From Timema cristinae (lineage: Eukaryota; Arthropoda; Insecta; Phasmatodea; Timematidae): a stretch of 64,000 bases of DNA. The stretch lies in NCBI GenBank assembly GCA_039000515.1, contig JBCFYV010011135.1:4490771-4554770 (forward strand). The letters are read 5' to 3'. The notes below the pieces were generated by a model, which was not told the DNA's origin, ran no database searches, and saw nothing but the letters and a program-made list of their open reading frames with translations. Made by a program: the position numbers and the translations under genes. This document shows positions 49,098 to 62,467 of the stretch, one piece after another (the first letter of the stretch is position 1; every line of letters starts with the position of its first letter).

Positions 49098-50194
49098 ATT
49101 AATAATAAAAAAACCTAGATGTAACTTTCCTAATTTAATAACAATTTTACTTATTACACTCGACAATCAACAACGCCAAAGCGACAGCAGAACCACCAGT
49201 AACCACACCAACCCACCCTCACCCATCCTTGATCCAATCTTAAACCCGACCTTCACACACAATTCACTCATTTCATGCCATTACAACCTTAGTCACGGCC
49301 GGACGCCACTGGGATAACCGCCTAGGTTGTCTACTAGCCAGAGAATAACGCTGACGCCGGGGGCGGCCCCAGATGGGGAATGGAAATGTATCCACCTCAC
49401 TCCTAATCCCAAGAAAAGAAAATCCTACCCCAACAAGCAACTCCTTATAACCTTTGCCACCGCCGGACTCCACTGGGATAACCGCCTAGGTCAACCTTCT
49501 AGCCAGAGAATAACGCTGGCGCCACTGGCGGCCCCAGATGGGGAATGGATATGTAACCATCCGCGTCAAACCTATTCCCTACAGCCAAGTTAAACCTTTC
49601 GACCCTTCCCGGAAATCGACTCACTAAATCATCCACAAATCACCATCATACCTTAAACACACCTACCCACATCCAAGAAAAGAAAATCCTCCCCAATTCC
49701 CGCGACCCAACGCAATCACTCACAACTCATCCACATTCCTTAAACACCACCTTCCCACATCCCAAGAAAAGAAAATCCTCCCAAATTGCCACGACCCAGC
49801 ACAATCACTCACAACTCACCATCATACCTTAAGCACACCTCCCCACATCCCAAGAAAAGAAAATCCTCCCCAATTCCCGCGACCCAGCGCAATTACTCAC
49901 AACTCACCATCATACCTTAAACACACCTTCCCACATCCCAAGAAAAAAAATCCTCCCAAATTCCCACGACCCAACACAATCACAAATTGCACCTCAAAGG
50001 GTAATTTACTAATACACGTGTAATTCTCTTACAGCCTCATTTCATCTGTTTCATTTCATAGGTATTAATTTCATTCACGAGGTTAAGAGTCACGACAGTG
50101 ACTCGGTACTCAAACAACAAATCAGCCCTTTCATAGACAACCTGGCGTGGCATAACTGTCAAGTCAGATGTTCTATGTCGGGCAACAGCCGTAC
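48938..50194 (+). other. 3' UTR of the retrotransposon with internal tandem repeats
   Basis: It holds an (AT)n tract (49,060-49,103), a two-unit repeat with a period near 163 bp around gggataaccgcctagg (about 49,300 and 49,465), and about four units of an 88-90 bp repeat carrying catcccaagaaaagaaaatc (near 49,675, 49,764, 49,852, 49,940). The last 200 bp are unique and end without a poly-A tail at cagccgtac. Confidence 0.75.
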
Positions 50195-50206
50195 GGCCAT
50201 ATTGAC
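50195..50206. repeat. Target-site duplication, right arm
   Basis: ggccatattgac, identical to 44492-44503; followed by tatcttaccgtc as in copy 1 at 17,724. Confidence 0.9.
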
Positions 50207-50599
50207 TATCTTACCGTCAACGATGGACGAAGGACCATTGTGCCCGATCTGGACAATGGCAGGATGAACTTGTAAATCTGTATCAAAACGTAACCATGAC
50301 AGTGCGTGTCGTGGACTCTTAACTTATTTTCGACTCTATTATATATTGAATATAAAACTTTAAACTTCTCTCTTTTAAATGGATATTATGTTTGTTCTAG
50401 TTAAAAGTTAATATGTTTGAATTTGCTGATAGTGGTTTTGAATATAAAAGTATAATCTTTGAATTTACGTTTCTTATTTGAATAATCGTAAAGTAAAAAA
50501 TGAATAATTTTTTGTTTTGATTTAACGATGACATTCATTAATTATTTCTCATATAAATATCTTTTTCTAATATATGTCCCATTAGGACATTTGAAATAT

Positions 50600-51265
50600 T
50601 AATTTTTGTTTAGGTTCGTATTCTGAGTCAGGTTCAGAGTCCCACGGGAGTTTGACTAATGTCTATAGCCAAACTCTCGTGTTGTGTAAATTTGTGCATA
50701 TTATTTTTTTGAGTTAAAGTAACGTAACTTATATCTTCGTTTTCTGTGTATAACGAAATTTTTGTAACCGTTTCAAGGTGTCCATTAGGCCCTTCTATTC
50801 TATTATATATATTTTGTTGTTGTCTCATATAGACGGAACCATCTAAATAATGATTCGATTTCAAGTTTCTTTTTAGTAAATATACCTGCGACGAATTGTT
50901 GTGTCGCCGAGTAATTTCTAACATAACTCATTATGATATAATGAGACCATGTATTGTTATTTGCGCTCTTGTCATTTAATTGAATAAACTTCTCATATTG
51001 CTACTCTTTAATATTTCTGATAATTTCCTTGAAACTTGTACCTTAGATTCACTCTCTCCCTTTTATTATTTTCATAGCCGGGTGGTATTAGGACTCAGAG
51101 AGGGTGCAAAACTTGTTCGAAATTCAATCTTACTCAACCCGAACTCACATTTGTAAATAGTAAAGCGGTAGTAAGACGTGGTGATAAAATAAAGACAATC
51201 GTATTTTCCGAAAGTGTTGTTATACAATGGTCTCGAATATTAAGAACATTATATTTTATCATCCA
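50600..51265 (-). pseudogene. Frameshifted coding-like stretch, unknown family (copy 2)
   Basis: Counterpart of 18,110-18,780. Its indels differ in part: an extra T-run base keeps the frame into TQKNNMHKFTQHESLAID, whereas copy 1 loses it, and copy 1 keeps the final SEPDSEYEPKQ that copy 2 loses. Confidence 0.35.
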
Positions 51266-52036
51266 TAGTTCCAGCCTTAAGTGTAGTACTATATCTTATT
51301 TTATTATAAAGATAAATACAATACATTTGGCCTAGTGGTCCTATGGTGCAAGCAATATTTCTGATGAGTGATTGAAGGTTATATTAAAGTTGTGTGTAGA
51401 AAGGGTTGTTTTTATTCATTTGTTTGATCCACCCCTCTAAAAATTGTGATTAAATTTCCACTTGATTAAAACCTCTTCGTTATTCTTCCTTTATTAAAAA
51501 TAAGTTTAAAGTACAAATACCTATCAGGAAAAGTACCGAAAGAACTAGCTTTACCATTTGAATCATCCACAATTTTTTTTTATTGAGTGTCAAATTTTAT
51601 AAATATTGAGTTAATTTTTTTTAATTCTTCATGAAATTGGCAACATACTCCTTGTTAACTTTGTTGAGAATAATTTTTTTCTATTGTATTTCCTTCCTCC
51701 CTCCAGTTCAAAGAAATGAGCTTAATTCATTGGCAAATACTGTGTAATTTTGAATTTTACAAATACTTTCGCCTATATATGCAATACAATGTTTTTCTAC
51801 CTAAGCCCTCTTTGTACAACTTTCATTTTTACATTACCTTCCCGCCCCCCCCCCCCCCCAACCCGCCGTGTGCTTTAGAATATCTTACTACCTGAACCAT
51901 TTTAATACAATTTTAAGTTTTTTGACATACTTACAACCTACATGTCCAAAAAAATATTCTCCATTTACAGCAAGTTTAATAGAATTTTCATTAATTCAAT
52001 GTTTACTTTCTCCATGTTCAAAACAATTACCTCCAT

Positions 52037-53344
52037 TCAAAAGTAGATAAGTAAAATTTTAGGAGTTTTACATTTCCTTCCTCCACCATGTGCTCTACAA
52101 TGACCTGCTACACGAGCATTCTTAATACAATTTTCAGTTTTACACTTCCTTCCTCCTCCATCACCAATACAATATCCTCCTACACGAGAGTTCTTAGTAC
52201 AATTTTCAGTTCTACATATCATTCTTCCTCCATGTACCATACATTTTCTTCCTACCTGAGCACTCTTAGTACAATCTTCAGTTTTACATTTTCTTGATCC
52301 TCCATGTGCAATACAATTACCTCCTACCTTAGCATTCTTAGTACAATTTTCAGTTTTACATTTCTTTCCTCCTCTATGTACAATACAAAGACCTCCTACC
52401 TTAGCACTCTTAGTACAATTTTCAGTTTTACATTTCCTTCTACCTCCATGCGCTTTACAATGTCCTGCTACCTGAGCATTCTTGGTACAATTTTCAGTTT
52501 TACAATTCCTTACTCCACAATGTGCTCTACAATGTCCTCCTAACTGAGCATTCTTGGAACAATTTTCCTTTATACTTTTCCTTCCTCCTCCTACCGAGTG
52601 CTCTTATTACAATTACTAGTTTTACATTTACTTCCTTCACCATGTGCTATACAGTATTCTCCTACCTGAGAATTCTTGGAACAATTTTCAGTTTTACATT
52701 TCCTTTTTCTACTATGTATTCTACAATGTCCTCCTACCTGAGCATTCTTGGTACAATTTTCCGTTTTACATTTCCTTCCTCCTCCATGTGCAATACAGTG
52801 TCCTCCTACCTGAGCATTCATATTACAGTTTTCAGTTTTACATTTCCTTCTTCCACCATGTGCATTCCTTCCTTCTCCTAGTGCCGTACAATGTACTCCT
52901 TTCTTAGTATACTTGTCAAATTTAGATTTGGTGTCGGGTGCTTCAGTTGATATACAGAATCCCACAAGTTTAGTATTCTTACTTGATATATTGATTTCTA
53001 CATTATCTATAACTTTCTCACTTAATAAGTGATTATCTGAGAAAGCTTTTATATTATATACATTATCACTAAACGCACCGTTATGTTTTTTAACATATTT
53101 TGTTTGATTGAAATTTAAAAAAGACGTTCTATATTCTGTTGTAATATTTTTGTGGAATTTAGAACTTAAATCTTTTTATTGAAAGGTTCCTGCACACTGC
53201 TTTCTTGTGTAGAGCATTTAAAGATAAATCTTTATTTTCATTAATACATTCAATATTCGAATTAAAATCACAGTTTGATTGTGCAATTATGTTTGACTGT
53301 AATATTTCACTATACAAAATAAATTGATCTTGTTCCAGAATTTT
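52037..53344 (-). CDS. Exon 3 of the C2CH-repeat gene, copy 2 (better preserved)
   Basis: Same acceptor (TTGTGTTTGCAG, ending 53345) and same TGA stop (52037-52039) as copy 1. The longest open pieces are 53365-53159 (ending where a short A run appears to lack a base), 52965-52591 (four units) and 52240-52037 (last units, ending CKTPKILLIYF). Units read CKTENCNMNAQVGGHC, CKTENCTKNAQVGGHC, CKTENCSKNSQVGEYC and so on, each followed by a His three residues later. About eleven units are present; the fourth is shortened. Homology of neighbouring units is high at DNA level, suggesting recent tandem expansion. Confidence 0.65.
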
Positions 53345-53424
53345 CTGCAAACACAATTGCAGCAATTAATAAATATATGATGCAAATATTAATTTTTTTT
53401 AATATAAAACCACATACTAATATC

Positions 53425-53650
53425 CAAATGGGCTATACGCTTATATACTAATTACGCTAATAGGATAGGAATTGGGAAGGTTGAATTTAGAGGAAGTGAA
53501 CACTTATTTGTATCGAGGAAGAATGCAAAACATTTAGGAAAAACCACCCCAGTTCACCCGTACGAAATTATAACCTCGATTTTACGGTCCTCGTAATTTT
53601 AGCTGAGTACGAAGCTAGCACGTTAACTAAATACGCACACGAGGTAGCTC
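53425..53650 (-). mobile_element. SINE-like repeat (minus), copy 2
   Basis: Counterpart of 20,940-21,165, in intron 2 of the C2CH-repeat gene. Confidence 0.45.
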
Positions 53651-54789
53651 CCTAAATATTTTATACTAATTGACAGATAAGATATGGCCACCAGCTAGAA
53701 CTGATTAACCTTTGGTCAATGGGCCAGATTGATACCACAGCATATGTCAAAACGGTCAATTAAGTACGTCATTAATTACAATTTGTGGGTGTGACCTTTT
53801 ATCTGTAATTATAGGTACAATGAAAATTTTACTTACTTAAAAATGATGTTTCATTAACTGATAAAATGATTTTCTTAAAATAAAAATATTTAATAAGGAT
53901 TTTTATATAAACTATTTGTGATTTAACTAATTTAATAAAACAGAACGAAAACATGGATAGATGTAATACCAGAAGTAGTTATACTATAAATTATTGACGG
54001 GCTAAGTTTACCTGGATGACAGTTCAAAATGTTATTAGAAGTAATCCCTAGAATATCACTACGCCAACAGCTTACATCTATCACTTTGGATTATTGTTTT
54101 GAAAACAAATGGTAATATATTAATGTGATAGTTAACCACAGTAACTTAGGCCGATTTTATTTATATATTTATTTGAGGACGGACACAAAGTTTATTTATA
54201 GTTTAATTCCCCTCAAAAAATATTAACACAACTTTCACAAAAACTTCTAACGAGCATAGCTTCAAAATGGCGGCTGACGAATCTAAACCATATGATTGAA
54301 CATTATGGTAAACAAGTTTTTTACAATGATGCAGACATGCAGTTGATGAAAATATTTTATTCGGTTAAATATTTCTAAATACGATAAAATAATCATAAAA
54401 TCATTTATTGTATGTAAAAAAATGACAACAATTTTCTCTTTTCCAAGTAAATAAAATGCCTGTATTAAAAGATATAGATGTGTACACTATATTAAACAAA
54501 ATCAGTAACGTTCCAAAACGAAAAAAAAGTACTTTTAAATATGTTTAAAATATTGTTTTGAGTTGGATAAAAAGAAATTATTAAAAAAAATGAAATAATA
54601 TGAGAAAACTAAAGTGTACTTTATTTTAAATGTAATATAGAACAGATAATTAAAGATATTTACATTTATAACAAAACTGTGATCTTTTACAAGTGTTGGC
54701 AACCCAAAACTTAAACATATGATTTTCGAACTGTCATACAGGTAAAAACCTATCGTGAATGGAATATTCTATATGTTTTAACTTAAAAA

Positions 54790-54990
54790 AAGTTCGGAGT
54801 AGACTAGACTACCGATGACGGGGAGATCGAGGTTCAAATCTTGGTCAAGTGTACTGAAGGTGATTTTCAAAATATAGTTCTCCACACCAATGCAGGTACT
54901 CTTTCTTTAAATATAACCTTCCTAATACGAAAGACATTAGCGTAATTAGTACATAAGTGTATAACCAAACGAGTATTAAGATGGAGTACT
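54790..54990 (+). mobile_element. SINE-like repeat (plus), copy 2
   Basis: Counterpart of 22,303-22,505 with the B-box-like GAGGTTCAAATC. Confidence 0.5.
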
Positions 54991-55019
54991 AGAAAAAAGT
55001 TAAAATTATAGCTGAATAC

Positions 55020-55139
55020 CTCAGATTTGTCCAATTTGAAGTGGTCTATTTTTGAGTCCACAATTCCGAAAGAGGAATCATATAACATAATTTCATTCTT
55101 CACAATTTCATCAATAGAATTTGAGGTGTTGAACTCATC
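55020..55139 (-). CDS. Exon 2 of the C2CH-repeat gene (copy 2)
   Basis: A 120-nt exon with the same translation and splice sites as 22536-22655. Confidence 0.6.
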
Positions 55140-55192
55140 CTATAGATAAAGAACAAATAAATATTTCTCATTAAAGACAAACAAAATGGGCC

Positions 55193-55221
55193 GTGTGTGT
55201 GTGTTGTGTGTTGTGTGTGTG

Positions 55222-55254
<33 letters not shown>

Positions 55255-55290
55255 GTGTGTGTTGTGTGTGTGTGTGTGTGTATATATATT
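55193..55290. repeat. (TG)n microsatellite, copy 2
   Basis: Interrupted TG tract, shorter than in copy 1, in intron 1 of the C2CH-repeat gene. Confidence 0.95.
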
Positions 55291-57344
55291 ATGTAAAGTG
55301 ATTTTTCAGTAGGAAGTAAATATTACATTCAATGTGAGTTTGTATATACTACAAGTTACTGAAATGTAAAACTATTATACAGGATTAAGTCAAGTAGCTT
55401 GGTATTTGGGGCTCCTAATTAATTATTGAGGAAAACATTTCATTATAATCATAACTCTAATAAAACGTTGTACGTAAAATAAAGAATGAAGATTAAATGT
55501 TTTCCAAAGTTTTAAGCGTATGAAATGTTACCACATTACCTATGATGATCCAAGGTGTTGTATCGGTCTACGTGATCGTGTTGAGTGTACACCCCAAGCC
55601 CAAGATTTTACTTCTCTTGGGTTTTTACCTCTGAGATTATTATAAAGACTTTGCAGTGAAAATCCCGAAAACAATTCAACTCGAGATAAGTATTAAACCT
55701 TGAATAGATATCTGGAAGTTTGTTAATACCAGGGTAGGTTGTACCTTAAGAAACGGGAAGATATAGAGGATTTTTAGTGTCTGAAAAAAATGGTTGGTAA
55801 AGAGGAGAAATGGAGAATTTCATAAAAAAAACTAATTTAAAAATACTTGTATATTTGTGAGTTTGATAAAATGCAAGTTTAAAAAGTATACCTTTAAAGA
55901 TGATAAAACTATTTAGAAATGTATGTTTAACTAAAATATGAAACAGGAAAATTTGTTTTCTAAAAAGCTGCCAATATAGTCTAGAACAAAATAATAGAGT
56001 GGCTGTTTAAAAGCGTCAGTGGAAGAGGTTAAGTGTTATCATAAGATAAACAAGAGACTCCAAATGGCCAATTACTCATTTTATTTTCCTTCTTTCTATT
56101 TTGTACATTGGTATCTAAGAGTATTAGTGCTTAATAGTGCTTGATTGCTTCAAGTAAACAGCTGCTTTATTAGCAAATTAATTTTGAAAAATCAAATTGA
56201 TAATTTTGATAAAATACATACCTTGATTTTATTTTAACTTAGAGAATAAAATTTATTTTTACAGTTTTAAGTCAAATGTTTTAGTTATTTTTGAGAAATA
56301 TATATAGATTTCAGAAATCTGATGAACTTAATTAAATATTCCCTAATTCTTCTTTGAAAAAGCTAAAACACTGATATTGTTTGGATTTCAATTTTGACGG
56401 ATTAAATATTAATTCTAGTATGTTAAAAATTAACTATAATGTAGTTTAATATTTTCATTAAAAAATGTTCAATATCTTAGTGGTTTTTTGTGAACGATTT
56501 ATTAAATAAAATATAAGTTTGTCAGTACAATAAATATTTCCAGTATAAATAATTAAATAAACTTGTGTGTTTAAATATATTCAAAAGTATTCCAGCTATT
56601 ATCAATTATTATTTAATTACTTGTCGAAATTAAAGGGCTATTTTTATGGAGATAATTTTAATATTAATAATTTAATGTATAGAGAGTAAATAACTTAATT
56701 TGTTCTTTGATTGGAAGAAAGCCATCCCACGGAGATTTTATTTCCACGTCTGAGGTTTGAAAAATGTTTGTATCATAATTTATGGTATCTTTAAAATCTC
56801 CCACCAAATTGGAATCCTTATAGAATTAAAAAAGAACATAAAATTATTATTATTATTATGATTATTATCACAGATTAAACATGTCAGTAATCCAAAGGAT
56901 ATACCAATACACAAATATGGTACAAGCTGCAATTATAGTTAACATGTTCTACAAACACGAAAATGTTTCATAAATCAGAGACCAAATGCTCAATTTTATG
57001 TAAGAGTCCAATTAATATTTAAAATAAAATATCAAGTGATTTCTTGGGAAGCTGTTATTAAGACACAGTTTTTATAACTGATATTTGTGACCTAGCTTTA
57101 TTTCATAAAGTGACAAATATGTACTTTCTATTTACAAATCTACATTTGTGGTCATAGAAATAGCAATCTACAGACAGAAGTTGAAAGTTAAATCTTTTAT
57201 AAATTACAAACACTTTTAAAATAGATAGCATTTTATATTTTTAATGAGTGTAATTTAATAACCATCAACAATATCTCTTAAAAGTGACAAAGTCAGATAA
57301 CATGAATTAACTTTTGAGTATGTGAAAGCAGATCTAGTAACATT

Positions 57345-57482
57345 ATTATTATTAGCACCGCGTCTTACTACCCGTTCGGGTTATACGCACTTACGCTAAT
57401 GTGTAATGGTAGGGTGATGTGAGATGAAATGAAGGACCTACAGTTTAACGTGGGATCCGAACCACGGTGGAGGCCTGGCATT
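57345..57482 (-). mobile_element. 5'-truncated SINE (minus), copy 2
   Basis: Counterpart of 24,878-25,014, ending at the same point of the SINE body. Confidence 0.7.
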
Positions 57483-60440
57483 ATCTAATAACCTTTGTAG
57501 CTGTCATATAAGTTTATGCTTATTAAAATATTACTTCAGCTTAATATTTCCTTCACAAAGCTATTGGCTATTTAAAAAGATGAGCCATGAAAATGCAACA
57601 ATCAGCAGAACATCAAACCGTCTACAGATGTCAACAAGAAACCCCGGCTCTATGAGAACCTGTAGTCAATGTAACTGAAAACTCAACTAACAGGATAGCT
57701 TGGTCAAACTTTTCACTCCACACCACAGAACATATGTTTCTGCATATGTCACATAAATTATGTATTTAAATATTTTATGAATATTATTATATTTCAAGTT
57801 TTTTATTTTAATTAAATAACTAATAACATACATCTTATATTCACAGTTTTTATTTTTTCCCTTTTTTTCATACTTTAGAATCGATTTTTCACATCTCTTT
57901 CATTGATGTAAAAATTAAAACACTTGAAACACGGGAAGAATATCTATCATTTGTGGGTAAATACTAGACTGAAATTAAATGAATTACGATAAGAGAAATA
58001 TGCAATTCACTAATCATTACTTGTGAAGTAAAAAGGAGTCTAATCGTAAAGAATGTTGCTACTGAAGAAGTAAAATATGGCACCAGAAAAGCTATTTGTT
58101 TTACATTGTTATGAAAATATTATAAAATACTATTATTATTTAATGCATACGAAAAATGTTGTTTGGATGTAAAATGGTTTGTGACAAACACTGGTCATTA
58201 AATTTGCATAGACATCCAAATTTTCTACTCTTGATTGTAAAGCTCTTTCTTTTACATGCAAATTTCAATAGATTTACGTATTATTTCGGACCACACCAAG
58301 AAAGTGTGTATTTAAAAACAAATAATTATTGGCAATAATACCTGCGTGATCGAATTTCATATATATTTGCATATCTCAAATATTACATAGGTCTATACTA
58401 GGACTTTAATTTGCATGTAAATTCTGTATTGACTGATCAGGCTCAGTTGTTATTAAAAACGCTTAGCATTTATAAAGATTTTGCCGCCGACAAACTGACA
58501 CCATTTTCTCATTTCATTCAATGCAAAGAAATTTGAAGAAAATATGTTTAGCTAAATAAAATGTTACGAGAAATATAATTTATTAAAAGAAATAATATGT
58601 ACTTACGAAATGTGTGTCCTTTTTGCTGGTTTATTTGTGTCATAGAGTTAAAATCTTCAAGTAGAAAAGTACAGTGTATACACTATGAAAGACCATGTTA
58701 TACTGAAAGTAGAAATATTCTACCTACGAACAGTAACAGCAAATGCCCCTTCCAAAAATAATCCCCATAGGGCACAATAGAAGCTGTAAAATGGAAGGTG
58801 AAAGATTAATAACTGTAAAAAAAAAGGTGTTGAAGTCATTGTTTTGCTACAAAAATCTTCTCTATTGTGAAGCAAGTTCTTGGAAAACCCAGTGTAATAC
58901 AACATACAATTTACTATACAGAAGAGTAGTAGCGTCTAAGTCCGTTCAAAACCCAATACAGTACATAGTAGGATATGGGTTCGTTCAGACTAGAATGTAA
59001 AGCCTTTTGGAAAAAGATAAGAAGAACGAAGAAGTAGCGTTTTAATGTGTGCTATTTATAAAGATAAAGTTAAGTTAAATAACCCTCCATAATTTATATT
59101 TATCAATAAAATACTTAGGCCCCTACCAAACTTAATATAACTTTTCATAAATTGATCGATTAAAATTTTAATATTTTTTATCATATAACAATTAAATGTT
59201 TATAAGAACAAATATATGAACACTAAATATCATGCTTCAATTCACAAGTTGTTCCATATTTACTTTTATATGTTTCCTTTTTTTTTTCTTTTTATAAGTT
59301 AATCAAAATTATAAAAATTACTAATATTGGTAGTGTTCATATTTTTGGACTTATTAAGTATGTAATAGTAGTAAAAATAATAACAAACATAGATATATTG
59401 CAATGAAACAAAGCAAATAATTTTATACATTCTATTTATATGCGTTGTTCCCACGGTTTGATCATTAAAAAAAAGGGGGAAAGGTGCGTAAATATTTTAT
59501 CATGTAATATACTATATTTAACTAAATATTTCAAATAATAAGAACTTTAAAATTAACATTATACCCACAACAAAGTGGCAAATTTAAAGGTACATTACAG
59601 CTATTATAGTCATTTGAAATTATTCTATCAGAACTTTTAGAAAACTCAATAAAATCTAAGACCCACGTAAACATTCTAACAACACAATGTTGTTCCATGA
59701 TCCCGTTAGATATGACTTTATCTTATATTATGTAAGATAAATGGTTTATTGCTGAATATTAATTGAGATACTAATTTATTAGGAAATAGGACATTAGCAA
59801 GGTTAGTTGAAGATAGAGTTAAGATAGGCTGGAAAGTAGCCTTAATATTATATTTAAACATTATTTAGCGTTAAAATAAATATTGTTTTATATTAATATT
59901 AGACTTTAAGTTGATCGAGTTCCGGGTGTATATCTGTTCTCGTTCTAATTTCTACTATGTTTTAATTCAAGTCTAATGCATCCTTTAATGAATTTGTTGG
60001 GTGCAGAGTCGTTTGTAAATCTGCAATGTGTTTAAGGTCGGATCAGAAAAGATAAATCATATTAAATATGTCTTCTGTTGCGAAAATGGGATTGTGCTCA
60101 ATGCAGAATATTATCGCACAATAATACAATATTCAAGTAACGCTTCGGTACTGATATATGACAGAGTTTTCAATAATATTAATTGTTCCTTCGTCATTTG
60201 GGTAAGTTTGATTTTTAATTATTCACTTAATCAAAGTTTCATAATAGTCTTGAATTTGGTATCACTGGATTTCCTGAAATTTTTCTTAGTCTATTGATAG
60301 TCTTTTTTTAAAAAAAATTATAGTGGGTAATAAAACACGTAAAAGATACGATCCTTAGGTTGTGTCCTACAAATATTCTAATCTTTTTTTTTATTATTTA
60401 AATTTTTTTGCTTATAACAAATATTCAAGAACAGTATATA
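57483..60440. other. Intron 1 of the C2CH-repeat gene (copy 2)
   Basis: No supported gene. Short frames at 58156, 58743 and 60028 are not recognisable and their copy 1 versions are broken. Confidence 0.35.
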
Positions 60441-60441
60441 T

Positions 60442-60590
60442 GTTTTGTGTATTAAACTAAACTATAAACAAATATACTTAAACACTATTTTATATATTTT
60501 AGCCTAAAATGATTGGATATATTTTGTGTATTAAACTAAACTATAAACAAGTCTACTGAAACACTATTTTATATATTTTAGCCTAAAATA
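60442..60590. repeat. Two-unit tandem repeat, 79-bp period (copy 2)
   Basis: Counterpart of 27,979-28,125. Confidence 0.8.
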
Positions 60591-60658
60591 TTTTTTTATA
60601 CCAACCCTAGCTCTCATTTACTTCCACTCCTCCATAGGCTTAAGATTTGATTTCTTAC

Positions 60659-60772
60659 CTCAGTTTTTATTCCTGATTGTCCAAACATATCAAACTCATC
60701 TTCATTATGAGGCTCTGTCTTGATAAGTTCAACAATTTCCTTCTTCACGAGAGAAATATAACAAGTCTCCAT
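60659..60772 (-). CDS. Exon 1 of the C2CH-repeat gene (copy 2)
   Basis: ATG at 60772-60770, 38 codons, same product and GTAAGA donor as 28194-28307. Confidence 0.6.
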
Positions 60773-61519
60773 TTTGAACACAGATCACAGATAGCACATA
60801 TGAATATTAAACGGGAACATTAATTCAGTCAAAGTTAAAATGTTGACAAAGCATTTTCCTCTCAGGTGCTGCTAAATACAATATGTCAGTAGAGTTAGCA
60901 TAACTTCGTTTACAATAATGGCTGGTCGATCTTAATTAATTTGCCATTCATCATTCAGTTTTATCGATTACATTTTTTATTAAACCTAGATATTTATTTA
61001 CTGTGGATATTTCAATTATAATAATCCACTGAAATAATGAAACACACATAGTAGACTTATTTTATTTTAACAATAATGAGTATGAAAGTATATAAATGCA
61101 TTAGTCTATGGCTCAAAGTACTATTATTATAATTACTACTACTATTTTTATTATTGCTATTATTATAATTATTTTGGGCTACGAATTAAAAGGTGGAAAA
61201 GAAACAATGATCTGGACTATGTTCTAGCAATATCAAAATTAGTAAACAGAAATAAAGTTGTTTATTAAATAAATAATGAAAAGATAACAACAATTTCTGA
61301 GTTTGAACCAAATTAAAAAATTGTCAAATATATGACCATAACTGCTTGTTTAAAAAAAAACTATATTAAGTGGTGGAACCGACTTTGGAGCACTACTATA
61401 GTGCCATAATGTTCATGACAATACCACTCGAACCAAACCACAACCACCTCTTCAATTGACGCTACATCACAATTTTTACTACCAACATGTGAATAACTAG
61501 AGATAAATAACATTTTTTT

Positions 61520-61705
61520 TAGCACCATGGCCTACTACGCGTTTGGGTTACATGTTTATGTACAAACTACGCTTATGGTTTTTGGGGAAAGGAAAGCTAT
61601 ATTGATATGAAATGTAACCACGGTAGCAGTGAGAGAGAGTGGGAAAACCACCCTCAGTACACCAACCTTGATATCCCCGTCATTGGTGGTCTTGTCCAAC
61701 ACGAA
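61520..61705 (-). mobile_element. Degenerate SINE nested in the Tigger-like element
   Basis: Tail-like tagcaccatggcctactacg and a GA-rich body (gagagagagtgggaaaacca) match the SINE at 11,950-12,204. The head is worn. Confidence 0.4.
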
Positions 61706-61929
61706 ATTAGCGCATAAGATGACCTATCGAGTGATCTAGATGTATAGAGATTAGGTGCTGGTATCGTAAAATTATGTAAATAACTAGACCGACTATGGAA
61801 CGCTGTTGTAGAAATTCTCTCCAGTGAGATCTATATGCTAATAGAAGGACATTAACACACAATTTACGATTGACTTAAACGTGACATTCACCATTATTAT
61901 CAAAAAATTTATTAAGGACGACTACTCCG

Positions 61930-62467
61930 AATATCCTCTACAAGTATGCAAATAAAATCACTGAAATTAACATCCTCCAGGCAATGAGATTTGCGAGAAA
62001 AGCTTGGTTTTGTGTGAGCAATACCATCATTAGTAACTTCTTCAAAAAAACTGGATTCAAAGTGACGGATGAACCGGATCCTGTAAGCTTACAAGAGGAG
62101 GAAGAGAACTGTGAAACACTTGCAGAACGGAACCAGATTATTGCCGCTTGTAGTGGCAATGAAAAGGACCAGCAGCATGGACGATGATGTAATAGTATTG
62201 GAAGAGTTCACTGACGACGACATTATTTCTGAGTTCTTAGAGATAGAAAAAGAAGAAGAAGAGGAGGGTTGTGAAACTTGTGAAGAGCCTTTAGAGAGAG
62301 TATCAAAGCGTGACGCAGAAAAAGCTTTAGAAACCTTACATAAATATTTTGAGATGTCAAATATTAATAATCCTGACATATTTGATCATATTTATACTAT
62401 GGAGAAACACCTTAAAGCAACTAACAATCTAATACAAACTAATATCACTGATTTTTATAAGCCATAA
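61930..62467 (+). pseudogene. Tigger/pogo-like transposase, C-terminal fragment
   Basis: Two overlapping frames carry it. In the first, ITEINILQAMRFARKAW, then CVSNTIISNFFKKTGF, matches the Tigger pattern of a helix followed by a segment ending in F-x-K-x-G-F at the end of the DDE domain. After a shift near 62,150, the second reads an acidic tail, then ALETLHKYFEMSN and a C-terminus ending NITDFYKP with a TAA at 62,465-62,467. The catalytic DDE part is not readable upstream except for worn pieces around 61,860-61,950. Copy 1 lacks this segment (C-rich block instead). Confidence 0.65.

Larger units (their letters stand above)
44504..50194 (+). mobile_element. Jockey-like non-LTR retrotransposon, present only in copy 2
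   Basis: A 5.69-kb insertion bounded by a 12-bp target duplication, with the empty site in copy 1. Order: a 377-bp 5' UTR, ORF1 (Gag, 44881-46110), ORF2 (endonuclease and reverse transcriptase, 46260-48937) and a 1.26-kb 3' UTR with tandem repeats. It is likely full length: the 5' UTR is long and both ORFs are complete in content. No poly-A tail precedes the right target duplication, which is unusual for Jockey relatives. It would move by target-primed reverse transcription. ORF1 is open and the ORF2 breaks are single-base shifts mostly in homopolymers, so the insertion is probably recent. ORF codons are rich in A and C, unlike the flanks. Confidence 0.92.

Noticed and set aside
52088..52907. 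Plus-strand frames rich in Ser/Thr/Phe (such as FSFTFPSSTM repeats)
   Set aside because: They are the reverse strand of the C2CH repeat units; the minus strand has the Cys/His spacing and the splice sites.
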